The notes under the pieces: generated by a model
What the model was told of the DNA's origin: nothing
Database searches by the model: none
The model's input: only the letters and a program-made list of their open reading frames with translations
Assembly: GCA_030427085.1 (NCBI GenBank)
Contig: JAUHXH010000001.1
Location: forward strand, 682,001-746,000
Direction of reading: 5' to 3'
From: Gammaproteobacteria bacterium
GTDB lineage: Bacteria > Pseudomonadota > Gammaproteobacteria > Pseudomonadales > Halieaceae
Length of the DNA: 64,000 bases
Translations under genes and position numbers: made by a program
Shown: piece after piece, positions 51,851-61,830 of the stretch
How the letters are laid out: every line of letters starts with the position of its first letter
Numbering within the stretch: position 1 is the first letter of the stretch

Positions 51851-54764
51851 TGGGTACCCCCTGCATGTCGACCCTGACATCCGGGTTTTGCTGCCCTGCA
51901 GCTTCCATGGTTTGCAGGTAAGTCGTGCCTCGGGCCTGTTTGCTCTCAAGGAAAGGCCGGAGTTGGAACAGACGCAAGTCATCATTCAGGAAACCAAACT
52001 CAATGTCGGCCGGAGCCGGATTACCTTCGTCATCAGTAATGGGGGGAAACTCCCGCGGCAGCTCCTTTGCGAAGGTGATCAACTGCTGGATTTCGCTGGG
52101 TTGCAGCACGGAATCACTACCAGTGCTGGGCAAATACTGCAGGCCACCCGCAGGGTCGGGAACGCGGCGCCACGGGGCGGTTGCCGTGGCCAACACCCGG
52201 ACATCGGAACCATCGAGCGGAATGCGCAAGGACTCGGCGGCCTGGCCATCAACCGCGCCACCCAGTCCCTCGTTGATCGCCACAGACAACACGCCGGACT
52301 CCCCCGTATCGATATCCTGGGTGACCATCACACCGGATTTATCGGATGCCACGGATTCCAGTAGCAGGATAGAAGTGTAAACATGCTCCGGTTGGCTCAT
52401 GTGTGATTGCCGCCAGGCAAAGGCCCGGGCCGTGAAGGGGGACGCCCATACCTCAACGATTCCGTCGAGTAGTGCGTCAAAGCCGACAACGTTCGGCAAG
52501 GTCAGATTGAGGCCGGCACCGGTAAAACCAGCCAGGTCTTCCACATTGGTGTCTGAACGGACAAAAACACCAGGAGCCGTACCGAAGGCATCTGCCAGTG
52601 CTGCTCTCAGCGCAGTGCGGAATTCGTCACTGGGCTGGGTGGAACTGATGATGCCGTACAGTTCCCGGCGGAATGAGCGACTGAACTGTTCGTGCTCCAC
52701 ACTGCCAGCGGGCAGTGACTCCAGCTGGCGGTATTGCGCCACCATCCAGTCGAATACCGTCCCCTCGGCTCGGGGATGGGGTCGCTCGAGGGCCTCCTGT
52801 CGAAACATGCCGAATGGAATGGCTACTCCGCGCGATACCTGCCGGGGGAAATGAGCACGTAATTCGCCCAGTTTCGCCGCCTTTGGGCCAACTGTGCGGC
52901 CGGAATCGTCCGCGCGTAGTTTGTCCAGTGAGATAAATTCGCGGACGCTCAGGTCGAGCTTTTCGAGATCCGGATTAATTTCAACGCCCTTATTGGCCGC
53001 CTGGTCCGCGAAAATAGACTCCCACCTTGAACTCCATCGTTCCATTTCCACCTGCCCCGAGGGACTGACAGCCAATACAATGCGCTGCCCGTCGTGTGCG
53101 GCGAGGTCCTTGACCAAGTCTGCAGTGACCGTCAGATTGGGTATGCCGAGATTGCGGGCCAACAACTGCACATGCGACAGAGGGTTGCCCTCTCCCTCTG
53201 TCAGGATGCCGGCGACCGGCGGCAGGCCCGACACCGTTTCGGGGAGCAGGTAGATACCATCGCTGCGAAATTCCTCAAGCTTCCCAAGGTTCGGCCGGGT
53301 ATGGAGAATGCCCGTTGCCAGACCCGGATTCAACGCGGTAAACCCCGAGCCGATGGTTTTGCCAAACAAACGGTGCTGCACACCGGCCAGCTGGCTTGCA
53401 TCCCGCCCCAGACCGTCCAGTACCTGCGAGTAAAACAGCAGCGGGCTACCGCGCAATTGATCCTGGATAAACAACATGGCGCGTGGTTCGATGTCGGACA
53501 GCTTGCGCATCGACTCATAGAACTGCATCCGCATTTGTTGCGTGCCCCAGCCCGGGGCCCGGGACAGGTAACCGATTGCATCGCGATAGCTTGGTAAAGC
53601 CACAGATGTATCGGAGAGCGTTTTCAGCGAACTCTCTAACGCCTGCGTGAGACGCCGGTTCAGCGCGCCGGTCCCGTATGCCGCCAATCCGGCACTGTGC
53701 AAATATGCCAGGCGTTCCGCGCGCGAAGCCCGCGATAATGTTGGGCGCAATTGCGTTGCCGCATTGAAATGTACAGCTTCAACCTGGAGTGATAAATCTA
53801 CTAACGCAAGACGCACTGAACTCGCGCGTACGCGGGGCAAAGCGTCGCGTAACTGCGCGATTAGTTTGCCGGTGCTGCGCAGGCGTTCAGCGGGTGTGGT
53901 GTTCGTGACATAGTCGTCGGCGGCGTTACGTAGCATCTCCTGTAACCAGGGCGCTGCCGTGTATTGATCGGCCTGCGTTCGTAATTCCGCATTCAGCGGC
54001 GCCGCCTGATAGATTGCATCGATAGCGTCAGCCAGGTCGAGATACGGCTGTTGCGCAGACTGTGGTAGCGCGGCCGCGTACTCCCGTACCCGCAACGCAT
54101 CATCGGCAGAGGGCGCGCCGTGGATTTTGGCGCGCAGCGGGGCAAAGTTTGCGTCGCGGTCGGACAAGCCTGCCGAGACCTGCCTGACCTCCTGCACAGA
54201 GGCGCTGGTGGCTCCGTGGGGCAACAAACGAGCCGCGCTGTAAACCATGGCGTAGCGCGTTGCTAACCAATGCTCATCCGCGACCAGGGCCATCAGCAGA
54301 GCGCGGGCACTGTTGCGTTCGTCCTCCTCCTGCACCGCACCGCGATAGAACTGCGCCTTGCGGAAGATCCAGCCGTCATCAACGGCAACGAGATAGCGTT
54401 CAACGAGAATCTGCGCCAGCGCATCGCGCGCGCCAGGAGCGGCAAGCAGTGCCTCGGGATCGAGCCCGGCGAGCACATTGGCAATCAGATATCCCTGGCT
54501 CCGAAGGGTTTGCGTGTGCTGGTTCCACTCACCGTGCTGATGCCCACCGCCGTGGTCATTGCAGGCATAGGCCCTGGGAGGCAACACGGTGCCGTCGTTG
54601 CAGAACCAGCGAATGCGCTCGAAGGGCCCTCGAGCGGCCGCTTTCATGTCGCTAATCCACTGCCGGTAGGCCGCTGTGTCCGCAGTATTAGCGGAGGGAG
54701 TATTCCCCAGGGCGGCCTGACTCAGCAGTAAAGCAAGGACTAGCGTAACCCCTTTAAAGCTCAT
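51840..54764 (-). CDS. Exported PEP-utilising / glucan-water-dikinase-like protein
   Basis: A 974-residue protein with a signal peptide (MSFKGVTLVLALLLSQAALG). The N-terminal 480 residues are helical and unknown. Next comes a PEP-utilising swivelling His domain (GILTEGEGNPLSHVQLLARN, about 520-560), and then a C-terminal PPDK-type ATP-grasp domain (VGPKAAKLGELRAHFPR, GVFVRSDTNVEDLAGFTGAG, DIEFGFLNDDLRLFQLRPF). His domain before ATP-grasp is the order in glucan, water dikinase rather than PEP synthase. Export is odd for an ATP-using enzyme. It shares an operon with a serine hydrolase. Confidence 0.8.
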   Translation of the reverse strand: MSFKGVTLVLALLLSQAALGNTPSANTADTAAYRQWISDMKAAARGPFERIRWFCNDGTVLPPRAYACNDHGGGHQHGEWNQHTQTLRSQGYLIANVLAGLDPEALLAAPGARDALAQILVERYLVAVDDGWIFRKAQFYRGAVQEEDERNSARALLMALVADEHWLATRYAMVYSAARLLPHGATSASVQEVRQVSAGLSDRDANFAPLRAKIHGAPSADDALRVREYAAALPQSAQQPYLDLADAIDAIYQAAPLNAELRTQADQYTAAPWLQEMLRNAADDYVTNTTPAERLRSTGKLIAQLRDALPRVRASSVRLALVDLSLQVEAVHFNAATQLRPTLSRASRAERLAYLHSAGLAAYGTGALNRRLTQALESSLKTLSDTSVALPSYRDAIGYLSRAPGWGTQQMRMQFYESMRKLSDIEPRAMLFIQDQLRGSPLLFYSQVLDGLGRDASQLAGVQHRLFGKTIGSGFTALNPGLATGILHTRPNLGKLEEFRSDGIYLLPETVSGLPPVAGILTEGEGNPLSHVQLLARNLGIPNLTVTADLVKDLAAHDGQRIVLAVSPSGQVEMERWSSRWESIFADQAANKGVEINPDLEKLDLSVREFISLDKLRADDSGRTVGPKAAKLGELRAHFPRQVSRGVAIPFGMFRQEALERPHPRAEGTVFDWMVAQYRQLESLPAGSVEHEQFSRSFRRELYGIISSTQPSDEFRTALRAALADAFGTAPGVFVRSDTNVEDLAGFTGAGLNLTLPNVVGFDALLDGIVEVWASPFTARAFAWRQSHMSQPEHVYTSILLLESVASDKSGVMVTQDIDTGESGVLSVAINEGLGGAVDGQAAESLRIPLDGSDVRVLATATAPWRRVPDPAGGLQYLPSTGSDSVLQPSEIQQLITFAKELPREFPPITDDEGNPAPADIEFGFLNDDLRLFQLRPFLESKQARGTTYLQTMEAAGQQNPDVRVDMQGVPNAD

Positions 54765-54886
54765 ACAGATTTCCTTATCCCGATAGTTCGAAACCGAAAC
54801 CGGCCTGGCTCATATAGACTCTAGCTCAGAATCTCTGACTCCGGACAGCATCGGGGTCAGAATGCAGCACTACTGCCGTTGATACC

Positions 54887-56386
54887 TCAGGCAAAGCGGA
54901 AATACACCCCGTCTTTCTCGCCGGGTCGGGCTACTATCTCCCTACCGGTGGGATCGCTATTGAGCGCCTCTTGCAGCGTTGATGTGTCCTGCCCCTCAGA
55001 ACAGCACGCAAAGCGCTGGCCGTCAGGCGTTTCAGCCAATGCAATTACCTGCACGGGATTGTCGCCCAGATAGTTCAAAGTGTAGGTTAGAACTCGCCCG
55101 CTTTCCGGCGCTGTGGCAACTTCCCTGCCCTTTGGTGTGGGAATGATGGTATGGCCGGAACGCGACCAGTCCAGAGCGCCTGGGGCGCGGCCAAAAACGG
55201 CTGCAGCGTGTTTACTCAGCATACCGGCATTGGCCGTGATCAGGGCGCGTGCGGAAGGCGCAAGCCCGCGAATCTGGCCGACCATCTCGGCCAATGCGTG
55301 CATGGTGTAGTTGTTGCCGGGGCCGCCAAAGTACGGCAAGCCTCCAGTCAAAGACAGGGGCCTACTGCCGTCGTCCGGGAGCCCGAGGTGGTCGGTGATG
55401 GCTGTTACAGCGCAGGGGAAGCAACTGTAAATATCCACCAGATCGGCTTCTTCGGGGGCCAATTGAGCCGCGTCACAGGCCGCTGAAACAACTGCCTCGG
55501 CGACACTGGAGCGGCCCGGATCTTCCCGTTCAGTAAGAATGCGGTCTGCCCCGGCAGCACCGCTGTGCAGATAGACCCAGCGAGACTCCGGTATACCCAA
55601 CTCCCGGGCTTTGGCAACACTGCACATCACCAGCGCCGCGGCCTGATTGACGCCGTCCTGGGCAACCATGCGCTTGGTGTACAGGTGGGTCAGGGGGTCC
55701 GCTGACAGGATGTCTGCCGCGCTCTGGCAGCCGTCGAACTGACTGTTGGGATTGCCGCTGGCGATCGCCGAAAACGACGCAAACAAGCGTGCTTCGCTTG
55801 CCCGGTAGGCCTCTACGCTGAGACCCTGCCGGTGGCGGCGGGCCTGGTCTATCAGGGAATAAAAATAGACCGGCGCCATCAGGCCGACATGAATCTCCTG
55901 CATGCTAAACAGCGGTGCGCCTTCCCCCCGGTCCTCCAAGGGGATGCCGGTGGTGTCAGACCAGTCCGGTTCGGCGCCACTGCGCTGGGCGTGCTTCTGG
56001 TTGCGCAGGGCCTCTGCCCCAAACAGCAGCGCCACGTGGCGCTCTCCGCGGGCAATGGCGGCGGCTTGTTCAAATACCAGCGTCATCGGTTCGATACCGC
56101 CCACCTGGGAATAGATCAGGTTGGAAGGTGTGAGTCCCAGGCTGTTTGCCACTGTGGCAGGCGGGTTGTCGCTGCCACCGAAGGGGCAGCGCCACATCGG
56201 CGAGGAGTCGGCGAACATGCGTACCATAGCCACGGTGTCAATCGCTTGCGCAACGTTACTGCCAGCGCAATCCTCTATCGCAGCGCGGGCGGCGTGCGCG
56301 GCCATGGAGAGCGGCCCCTGGAGCGATTTTTCCTTTTCGACATACTGTCCAGCCCCCACCAGAATGGGCGTGTTGTCTGCGGTCAT
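54887..56386 (-). CDS. SCP-x-type thiolase-like acetyltransferase
   Basis: A 499-residue thiolase-fold protein. It begins TPILVGAGQYVEKEKSL and contains SQVGGIEPMTLVFEQAAAIA, VDIYSCFPCAVTAI, GLPYFGGPGNNYTMHALAEM and ITANAGMLSKHAA, typical of the SCP-x-like acetyl-CoA acetyltransferases. The C-terminal 80 residues form an additional domain (YLGDNPVQVIALAETPDGQR). The usual Cys nucleophile position is replaced (SQVGGIEP), so thiolysis is doubtful. It is a single-gene unit. It could act on steroid side chains, but there is no direct link. Confidence 0.8.
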   Translation of the reverse strand: MTADNTPILVGAGQYVEKEKSLQGPLSMAAHAARAAIEDCAGSNVAQAIDTVAMVRMFADSSPMWRCPFGGSDNPPATVANSLGLTPSNLIYSQVGGIEPMTLVFEQAAAIARGERHVALLFGAEALRNQKHAQRSGAEPDWSDTTGIPLEDRGEGAPLFSMQEIHVGLMAPVYFYSLIDQARRHRQGLSVEAYRASEARLFASFSAIASGNPNSQFDGCQSAADILSADPLTHLYTKRMVAQDGVNQAAALVMCSVAKARELGIPESRWVYLHSGAAGADRILTEREDPGRSSVAEAVVSAACDAAQLAPEEADLVDIYSCFPCAVTAITDHLGLPDDGSRPLSLTGGLPYFGGPGNNYTMHALAEMVGQIRGLAPSARALITANAGMLSKHAAAVFGRAPGALDWSRSGHTIIPTPKGREVATAPESGRVLTYTLNYLGDNPVQVIALAETPDGQRFACCSEGQDTSTLQEALNSDPTGREIVARPGEKDGVYFRFA

Positions 56387-56571
56387 GCAATGAATCCCTG
56401 TTGTTACAATTTTTGATTAGCTCGCTGCTCGCACGGCGTACGAAGCCGGTGGCAGACCTGCCCCGACACAGTATCACAGGCGCCTGATTTGAACATGAAT
56501 CGGCCCCGTTCCAACTTGACCCAGGCGGGGCGATGAACCACCATCAAAGTAACCGCCCCGGAGGATCCCCC

Positions 56572-57621
56572 ATGCGCCCGCCCCTGTCGGCTGCTGCTTT
56601 TGCCCGGCATTTACCGTACACATCGATCTCGTATCGGGTGGCTGCGCTCCGTCTGCTCATACCGCTATTCCTCACCACATCCATCGATTCCAAGGCACAG
56701 CAAATTACCGCCGAAGACGTCATTGAGGATATAAGAGAGCAGGTGCTTGCCGACCTTGACCCCGCCATACTTGGTGCGGGTTATGCAGCGCTGGTAAATT
56801 TTGCCGTCAACAAAAATATCTCGGGAGCGACCTACAAACTCGATGACGCGATAGGCGAAGATGGAGAACGTTCACAGATCGATGTGTATCGATTCCCGAT
56901 CCGACTGATCCATCAGACCGAGTGGCAGGGGTTACAGGTATTCGCGCAGGGGGCATTCGCCTATCAAACGTTTACGGCAGTTATACCCCTTTTTACTGAC
57001 GAGCAGATCGACGCTGAGTGGCGCACATACGGCGGCGCCGTCACTTTGGGCGCGGTATTCAAACCCACCGACAACCTGACCCTCACCCCGGCAATTGACG
57101 TCGGTCTGGTTCGTCTCGAAAACGAAGCAGACTACATCGGTGAACTCACGCAAGATTTTGTTGAGCCCGCGCTCTCCGGCCTCTTGTTCGACTGGACTTC
57201 AATGGCTTATACCACCGCTGCAGGGCTGTCGGGGGAGTACCGCGCTCGCCACGCCGGTATCGATATGCGCCTGCAGTCGAGCCTGGGATATAACCGTGTG
57301 TCCACCTATGACAGCGACAGTGAGTTAGCCGAATTCGAGGCTGGCGTAGGAACATTTGATATGCAGTACAACACCTTCCACCCGCTATCGGCGGAAGTGG
57401 GTAATGCACCACTGACGCTGGTAACGATACTTGGCGCCACCGCTTTTATTGGCGAGGAGCGGGATACGATCGGGTTTAATCACTTTCTGGAGGCCGGCCT
57501 GGCCCTTGAGTTCGACGTATCGGAAAAACAATGGGCCAGAGACAAAATCCACGTTGGTGCAAAAGCGATTTTCGGCAGCGACGTCAGTGGCTTTGGCATC
57601 GAACTGGGTTTCGGCATCTAG
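56572..57621 (+). CDS. Outer-membrane beta-barrel protein (solitary autotransporter-barrel type)
   Basis: A 349-residue protein from ATG 56572, chosen for GGAGG seven bases upstream. A signal region (about 20-43, ending DSKAQ) is followed by alternating strands: VYRFPIRLIHQTEWQGLQVF, GGAVTLGAVFKPTDNLTLTP, LSGEYRARHAGIDMRLQSSL and a final VSGFGIELGFGI. It resembles the family of single outer-membrane autotransporter-like barrels without a passenger. No function is known. It converges on the sugar porter gene. Confidence 0.7.
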   Translation: MRPPLSAAAFARHLPYTSISYRVAALRLLIPLFLTTSIDSKAQQITAEDVIEDIREQVLADLDPAILGAGYAALVNFAVNKNISGATYKLDDAIGEDGERSQIDVYRFPIRLIHQTEWQGLQVFAQGAFAYQTFTAVIPLFTDEQIDAEWRTYGGAVTLGAVFKPTDNLTLTPAIDVGLVRLENEADYIGELTQDFVEPALSGLLFDWTSMAYTTAAGLSGEYRARHAGIDMRLQSSLGYNRVSTYDSDSELAEFEAGVGTFDMQYNTFHPLSAEVGNAPLTLVTILGATAFIGEERDTIGFNHFLEAGLALEFDVSEKQWARDKIHVGAKAIFGSDVSGFGIELGFGI

Positions 57622-57623
57622 TA

Positions 57624-59057
57624 CTAGGCGCCCATGTCTTCCAGTTCTATCCCACGGGTTTCCCTGACCGCGTAGTACACAAACACTGCTGAAACCGCGG
57701 CACTCACAGCGTAGAGAGTGTAGGTCGACGCCAGACCAAATCCGGCGAGCAGCAGCGGGAAGGTCATGGTGATCACAAAATTACTGCCCCACTGAAACAG
57801 GCCGGCCACTGCCAGGCCGGAACCCCGTATCTGGTTGGGGAACATTTCGCCCAGCATCACCCACATCACCGGCCCCCAGCTCATATTGAACAGAAATACG
57901 AAGGCGTTCGCTGCTATCAGGGCTATTTGCCCCGCTGCTTCACCCAATTCGAGGGTGCCATCGTCCATCACCGACGCACCGGAAAACACCCACACCAGCG
58001 TCGCCAGAGTCACAGCCATGCCCGCGGACCCCAACATCAACAACGGTTTACGACCGATTCGATCAATGACGGCAATGGTGATCAGGCAGGCAAAAATGCT
58101 AATACCGCCGGAAATCACATTGATCATCAAGGCATCGGACTCTGAAAAGCCCACCGACTGCCAGAGCACAGCGCCGTAATAAAACACGATGTTGATACCA
58201 ACCAGTTGCTGGAATGTGGCGAGGCCGATACCGACCCACACGACTGTGCGCACCTTGCCATTGTCTCCGAGCAGGTCCGACAGGCGCGGACGGTGGTGGT
58301 CACTCGCCAGGCTTGTTTCGATCTCGGCAAGTTTGTCCTGCCCGGCGCGAGCACCAAAAAGTTTGGTTAAAACCGACCGGGCCGCTGCTGTTTGTCGGCT
58401 GAGCACCAGATAGCGCGGGCTCTCTGGAATGAAAGCCAGCGCTATCAGGAAAATCGACGCGGGAATGATTTCCACCCAGAACATCCAGCGCCAGGCCTCA
58501 TAACCCCACCAGAATGCAGTGCTGCCGGAACCGGCGGACTGTGCAACCAGATAGTTGCTGACGAAGGCGATAAACAGGCCGCTGATAATGGCAATCTGCT
58601 GCAGCGACGTCATGGCACCCCGATAGCGTGCGGGGGTCACTTCGCTGATGTAGGCCGGGGCGAGTACGCTTGCGCCCCCTACCGCTAATCCGCCCAGGAT
58701 GCGGAAGCAGACAAATGCGATGGAGCTACCGGCAATGCCCGACCCCCAGGCACTCACAAGGAACAACACGGCCGACAGTTGCAGCAGCCATTTACGGCCA
58801 TAAAAGTCAGCCAACCGCCCGGCGAAGAAGGCGCCAACAGCGCAGCCCAACAGCATCGAGGCCACATTGAATCCGGTTCCTACCGAGTCGGATTGCAGGG
58901 ATGAACGCAAGCCGTCAATAGTGCCGTTGATAACACCACTGTCGAATCCAAACAGAAACCCGCCGAGGGTTGCGATACAGCAAACAACAGCTATCTGAAC
59001 GGTGTGCTCACCTGCTGTGGTCGGTACTCCTGCACCGTCGATGGTGGTTGCGCGCAT
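57624..59057 (-). CDS. Sugar porter (MFS) family transporter
   Basis: A 477-residue protein with 12 helices. Sugar porter signatures: GFLFGFDSGVINGTIDGL, GRLADFYGRKWLL, YISEVTPARYRGAMTSLQQI, PESPRYLVL, QQLVGINIVFYY, DRIGRKPLLMLG and RETRGIELEDM at the end. It imports a hexose or disaccharide with protons or sodium. It follows the GH3 gene by 4 bases, so the pair forms an operon: the secreted enzyme releases glucose and the porter takes it up. Confidence 0.92.
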   Translation of the reverse strand: MRATTIDGAGVPTTAGEHTVQIAVVCCIATLGGFLFGFDSGVINGTIDGLRSSLQSDSVGTGFNVASMLLGCAVGAFFAGRLADFYGRKWLLQLSAVLFLVSAWGSGIAGSSIAFVCFRILGGLAVGGASVLAPAYISEVTPARYRGAMTSLQQIAIISGLFIAFVSNYLVAQSAGSGSTAFWWGYEAWRWMFWVEIIPASIFLIALAFIPESPRYLVLSRQTAAARSVLTKLFGARAGQDKLAEIETSLASDHHRPRLSDLLGDNGKVRTVVWVGIGLATFQQLVGINIVFYYGAVLWQSVGFSESDALMINVISGGISIFACLITIAVIDRIGRKPLLMLGSAGMAVTLATLVWVFSGASVMDDGTLELGEAAGQIALIAANAFVFLFNMSWGPVMWVMLGEMFPNQIRGSGLAVAGLFQWGSNFVITMTFPLLLAGFGLASTYTLYAVSAAVSAVFVYYAVRETRGIELEDMGA

Positions 59058-59061
59058 ACAT

Positions 59062-61617
59062 TCACTCCGAGTCTTCTCCCGTCTCGGCGATGGCCTTACG
59101 GGGTATTATTTTTATTTCTGCCAGCGCAAAGTCGGCCGCCTGCGACCCCCGGATGACAAAGGCACCCAGTGTTCGCGTGAAGTCCATTTCTGCGGCAGCG
59201 AAACGCGCCAGGTCGATACTAACGCGCTGCCAGGCTTCAGTGTTAGCAGCGGCGGGAATAACCTGCGCCAATGGCAATGCCGCTTCACAACCTGTACCGC
59301 ACTCCATGACAATTTCAAAACTGTCACCCATGGGTTGGTAAAGGTGTACGTCAAATTCCAGGCGCCCGCCGGACTGGGCAAAGGGACTGATGTCCTGCGG
59401 ATGCAACGCGCGAAGTGCCAACGCAGCCGGGCCGTCGCCTTTAAAGCGGATACGTCGCGCATCTTCCTGTGACTGACGATCCATCACTGCCACCTCGACT
59501 CGAGCGCCGGGCGCACTGCTGGCCAGATTGGATTTCACGGGTTGCCCCGGAGCACCGTCCTCCTGCAATTCCAGATACCACGGGCGGTGAGTACGGGAGA
59601 CGAAGAGCCACAATTCCTGTGGCTGATCTGAGTCGAAACGCCGCGACTCCTCGGGGAGCTGCGCCAGATCGGTGGTTTTACCGTTGGCATAACGCAAGCC
59701 GTAGCCTCGAGGAAACAGTGCATCATTCCCCTGTCGTTCGCTGTAGGTAGCCTGTCCCACTTCCCGTGGCCAGCTAAAAGGCAATTGGCCGACAAAATCG
59801 TGCCGCACCTGACCGTGAGCATCTCGCAGCAACACGTCTGCAACGCCACCGCCCTCCGTGCCCGGCAACCAGGCGACAACAAAGGCGTCGGAGGCATTGA
59901 TTTCGGGATTGACCCACAATGGGCGACCGGTGAGAAATACGGAGACCACTGGAATCCCAGCTTCTGTAAGGGACTTCAGCAATTGAAGGTCGCGTTTGTT
60001 CCCGGGCCGATATTCGATACTGGAAACATCGCCGTGCCATTCGGCGTAGGGATCCTCTCCGTAGATGGCGATTGCTACATCCGGCTTGCCGCGGCTGAAC
60101 TCGTCGGCCGACCAATTGCCGTCTTCGTGAAATATCGCGCGACCACCGGCGTCCTGCACCGCTTGCGCAATACCTTCGAACAGAGTTTGTGCCTTTGGAA
60201 AATCGTCGCGGTTGGTATCAGTGCCTTGCCAGGTCAGGCTCCATCCGCCGGACTGCTTACCCACGTCCTGGGCGCCGTCGCCAACCACCAATATCTCACT
60301 GCCGGGATCCAGCGGGAGCAAGCCGCCGTTATTTTTCAACAGTACAAGAGATTTTTGCACCGCCTCTCGCGCGATAGCGCGATGAGCGGCACTGCCCAGA
60401 ATGTCATTTCGCCCGGACAGGGCACGCGAAGACGGCGGGCCGGCCTCAAACAAGCCCGCCCGTATTTTCACGCGCAGGATTCGGCGCACAGCATCATCGA
60501 GCCGCGCCTTGGCGATCCGCCCTTCGCGTACTTGTGCCAGTGTGTTGTGGTACAGCGCCTTCCAGTCAGAAGGTACCATGACGAGGTCCAGCCCCGCGTC
60601 GATCACCTCAGGGCAACTGTCGGCCTGACAACCCGGCACCAGACTGTGGGCATTCCAGTCGCTGACCAACAAGCCATCAAATCCCAGGCGGCCTTTTAAC
60701 ACGTCGGTCAGCAAGTATCGGTCGCCGTGTACTTTTGAGCCGTTCCAGCTATTGAACGACGCCATGACGCTCTGAACACCCGCTTCCAGGGCGGTGACAA
60801 AGCCAGCACCATGAATGTCGGCCAGTTCCTTCTCCGATACACGCGTGTCGCCCCGATCCGTGCCACGCTCAGTGCCGCCGTCGCCCACGTAGTGTTTGGC
60901 GGTGGCCACGACATGCTGATGATCGAGGAAGGCCTCGGTTCCCGGCTGCCCCTGAATCCCCAGCACCATCGCGCTGGCGTAGTCCCGAACAACAGCCGGG
61001 TCTTCCGAGTAGCTTTCGTAGGTTCTGCCCCACCGTAAATCCCGAACAACCGCCACGGTCGGGGCAAAGGTCCAATCCAGACCGGTAGCCCGCACTTCCC
61101 TGGCAGTGGCCTCACCTATCCGGCGGATCAGATCCGGGTCACGTGCCGCACCCAGGCCGATATTGTGCGGGAATAGTGTGGCTCCTTTGACGTTGTTATG
61201 GCCGTGCACCGCGTCTGAGCCCCAGATTACGGGGATGGCCTGACCACCGTGACTGGTGTCCATGGAGGCGTGGTAAAACGCATCTGCCAACGCTACCCAG
61301 TCTGCGGGGCGCGCATCCGGGTTGTTGTCAGGGTGAGTACCACCGCCATTAAGAATCGAACCCAAATGGTAATCGCGCACATCTTCCGGGGTAACGTACT
61401 TCAGTTCGGCCTGAATAATCTGCCCGACTTTCTCTTCCAGGGTCATACCGGCAAGCAGTGCATTCACTGTTTGCTCCAGACTCTGATTGGGGGGCAATGG
61501 CGATGTCAGTGCCGGCCAATCGGTCGGTTCTGCATTCGTCGTCAGGGCTTTCATGATCAGGATTCCACTCACCAACAACCTCGCTGCGATTGCGCGAGTA
61601 CTCAATGTGATCTGCAT
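59062..61617 (-). CDS. Glycoside hydrolase family 3 beta-glucosidase with ExoP-type C-terminal domain
   Basis: An 851-residue protein from the ATG at 61617 (MQITLSTRAIAARLLVSGIL). Exported. GH3 N-domain: SDAVHGHNNVKGATLFPHNI, WGRTYESYSEDP, ATAKHYVGDGGTERGTDRGD and the nucleophile Asp in GLLVSDWNAH. GH3 C-domain: KSLVLLKNNGGLLPL. A further galactose-binding-like module (about 660-850) is as in exo-1,3/1,4-beta-glucanase ExoP. It cleaves terminal glucose from beta-glucans. It is the first gene of an operon with the sugar porter; a LacI-type palindrome lies 85 bases upstream. Confidence 0.92.
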   Translation of the reverse strand: MQITLSTRAIAARLLVSGILIMKALTTNAEPTDWPALTSPLPPNQSLEQTVNALLAGMTLEEKVGQIIQAELKYVTPEDVRDYHLGSILNGGGTHPDNNPDARPADWVALADAFYHASMDTSHGGQAIPVIWGSDAVHGHNNVKGATLFPHNIGLGAARDPDLIRRIGEATAREVRATGLDWTFAPTVAVVRDLRWGRTYESYSEDPAVVRDYASAMVLGIQGQPGTEAFLDHQHVVATAKHYVGDGGTERGTDRGDTRVSEKELADIHGAGFVTALEAGVQSVMASFNSWNGSKVHGDRYLLTDVLKGRLGFDGLLVSDWNAHSLVPGCQADSCPEVIDAGLDLVMVPSDWKALYHNTLAQVREGRIAKARLDDAVRRILRVKIRAGLFEAGPPSSRALSGRNDILGSAAHRAIAREAVQKSLVLLKNNGGLLPLDPGSEILVVGDGAQDVGKQSGGWSLTWQGTDTNRDDFPKAQTLFEGIAQAVQDAGGRAIFHEDGNWSADEFSRGKPDVAIAIYGEDPYAEWHGDVSSIEYRPGNKRDLQLLKSLTEAGIPVVSVFLTGRPLWVNPEINASDAFVVAWLPGTEGGGVADVLLRDAHGQVRHDFVGQLPFSWPREVGQATYSERQGNDALFPRGYGLRYANGKTTDLAQLPEESRRFDSDQPQELWLFVSRTHRPWYLELQEDGAPGQPVKSNLASSAPGARVEVAVMDRQSQEDARRIRFKGDGPAALALRALHPQDISPFAQSGGRLEFDVHLYQPMGDSFEIVMECGTGCEAALPLAQVIPAAANTEAWQRVSIDLARFAAAEMDFTRTLGAFVIRGSQAADFALAEIKIIPRKAIAETGEDSE

Positions 61618-61701
61618 GTTTGGTACGCGTGAGTCAGTTTCACGCGCCGTTCCTCCATCCTTCCGGGTCAATCCGACCGGTCATTATTCTAAGATCGATG
61701 A

Positions 61702-61719
61702 ATGTTAAACGTTTAACAT
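61702..61719. promoter_or_regulatory. 18-bp perfect palindrome, LacI-type operator
   Basis: ATGTTAAACGTTTAACAT is a perfect inverted repeat with a central CG, the form bound by LacI-family repressors. It lies 85 bases upstream of the GH3 start and 112 bases before the phospholipase-D gene. The sugar operon is the more likely target. No LacI-type gene is in the window. Confidence 0.72.
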
Positions 61720-61830
61720 GCGATTAAACGCGATTCTAAGGCAAGATTCAAGGGGTATAAAAGGGATTTGCGGCCAATCGAACAACCGTAGACAATCGAA
61801 ATCCGAACCTGACAAAGGACGCGTACAGCG

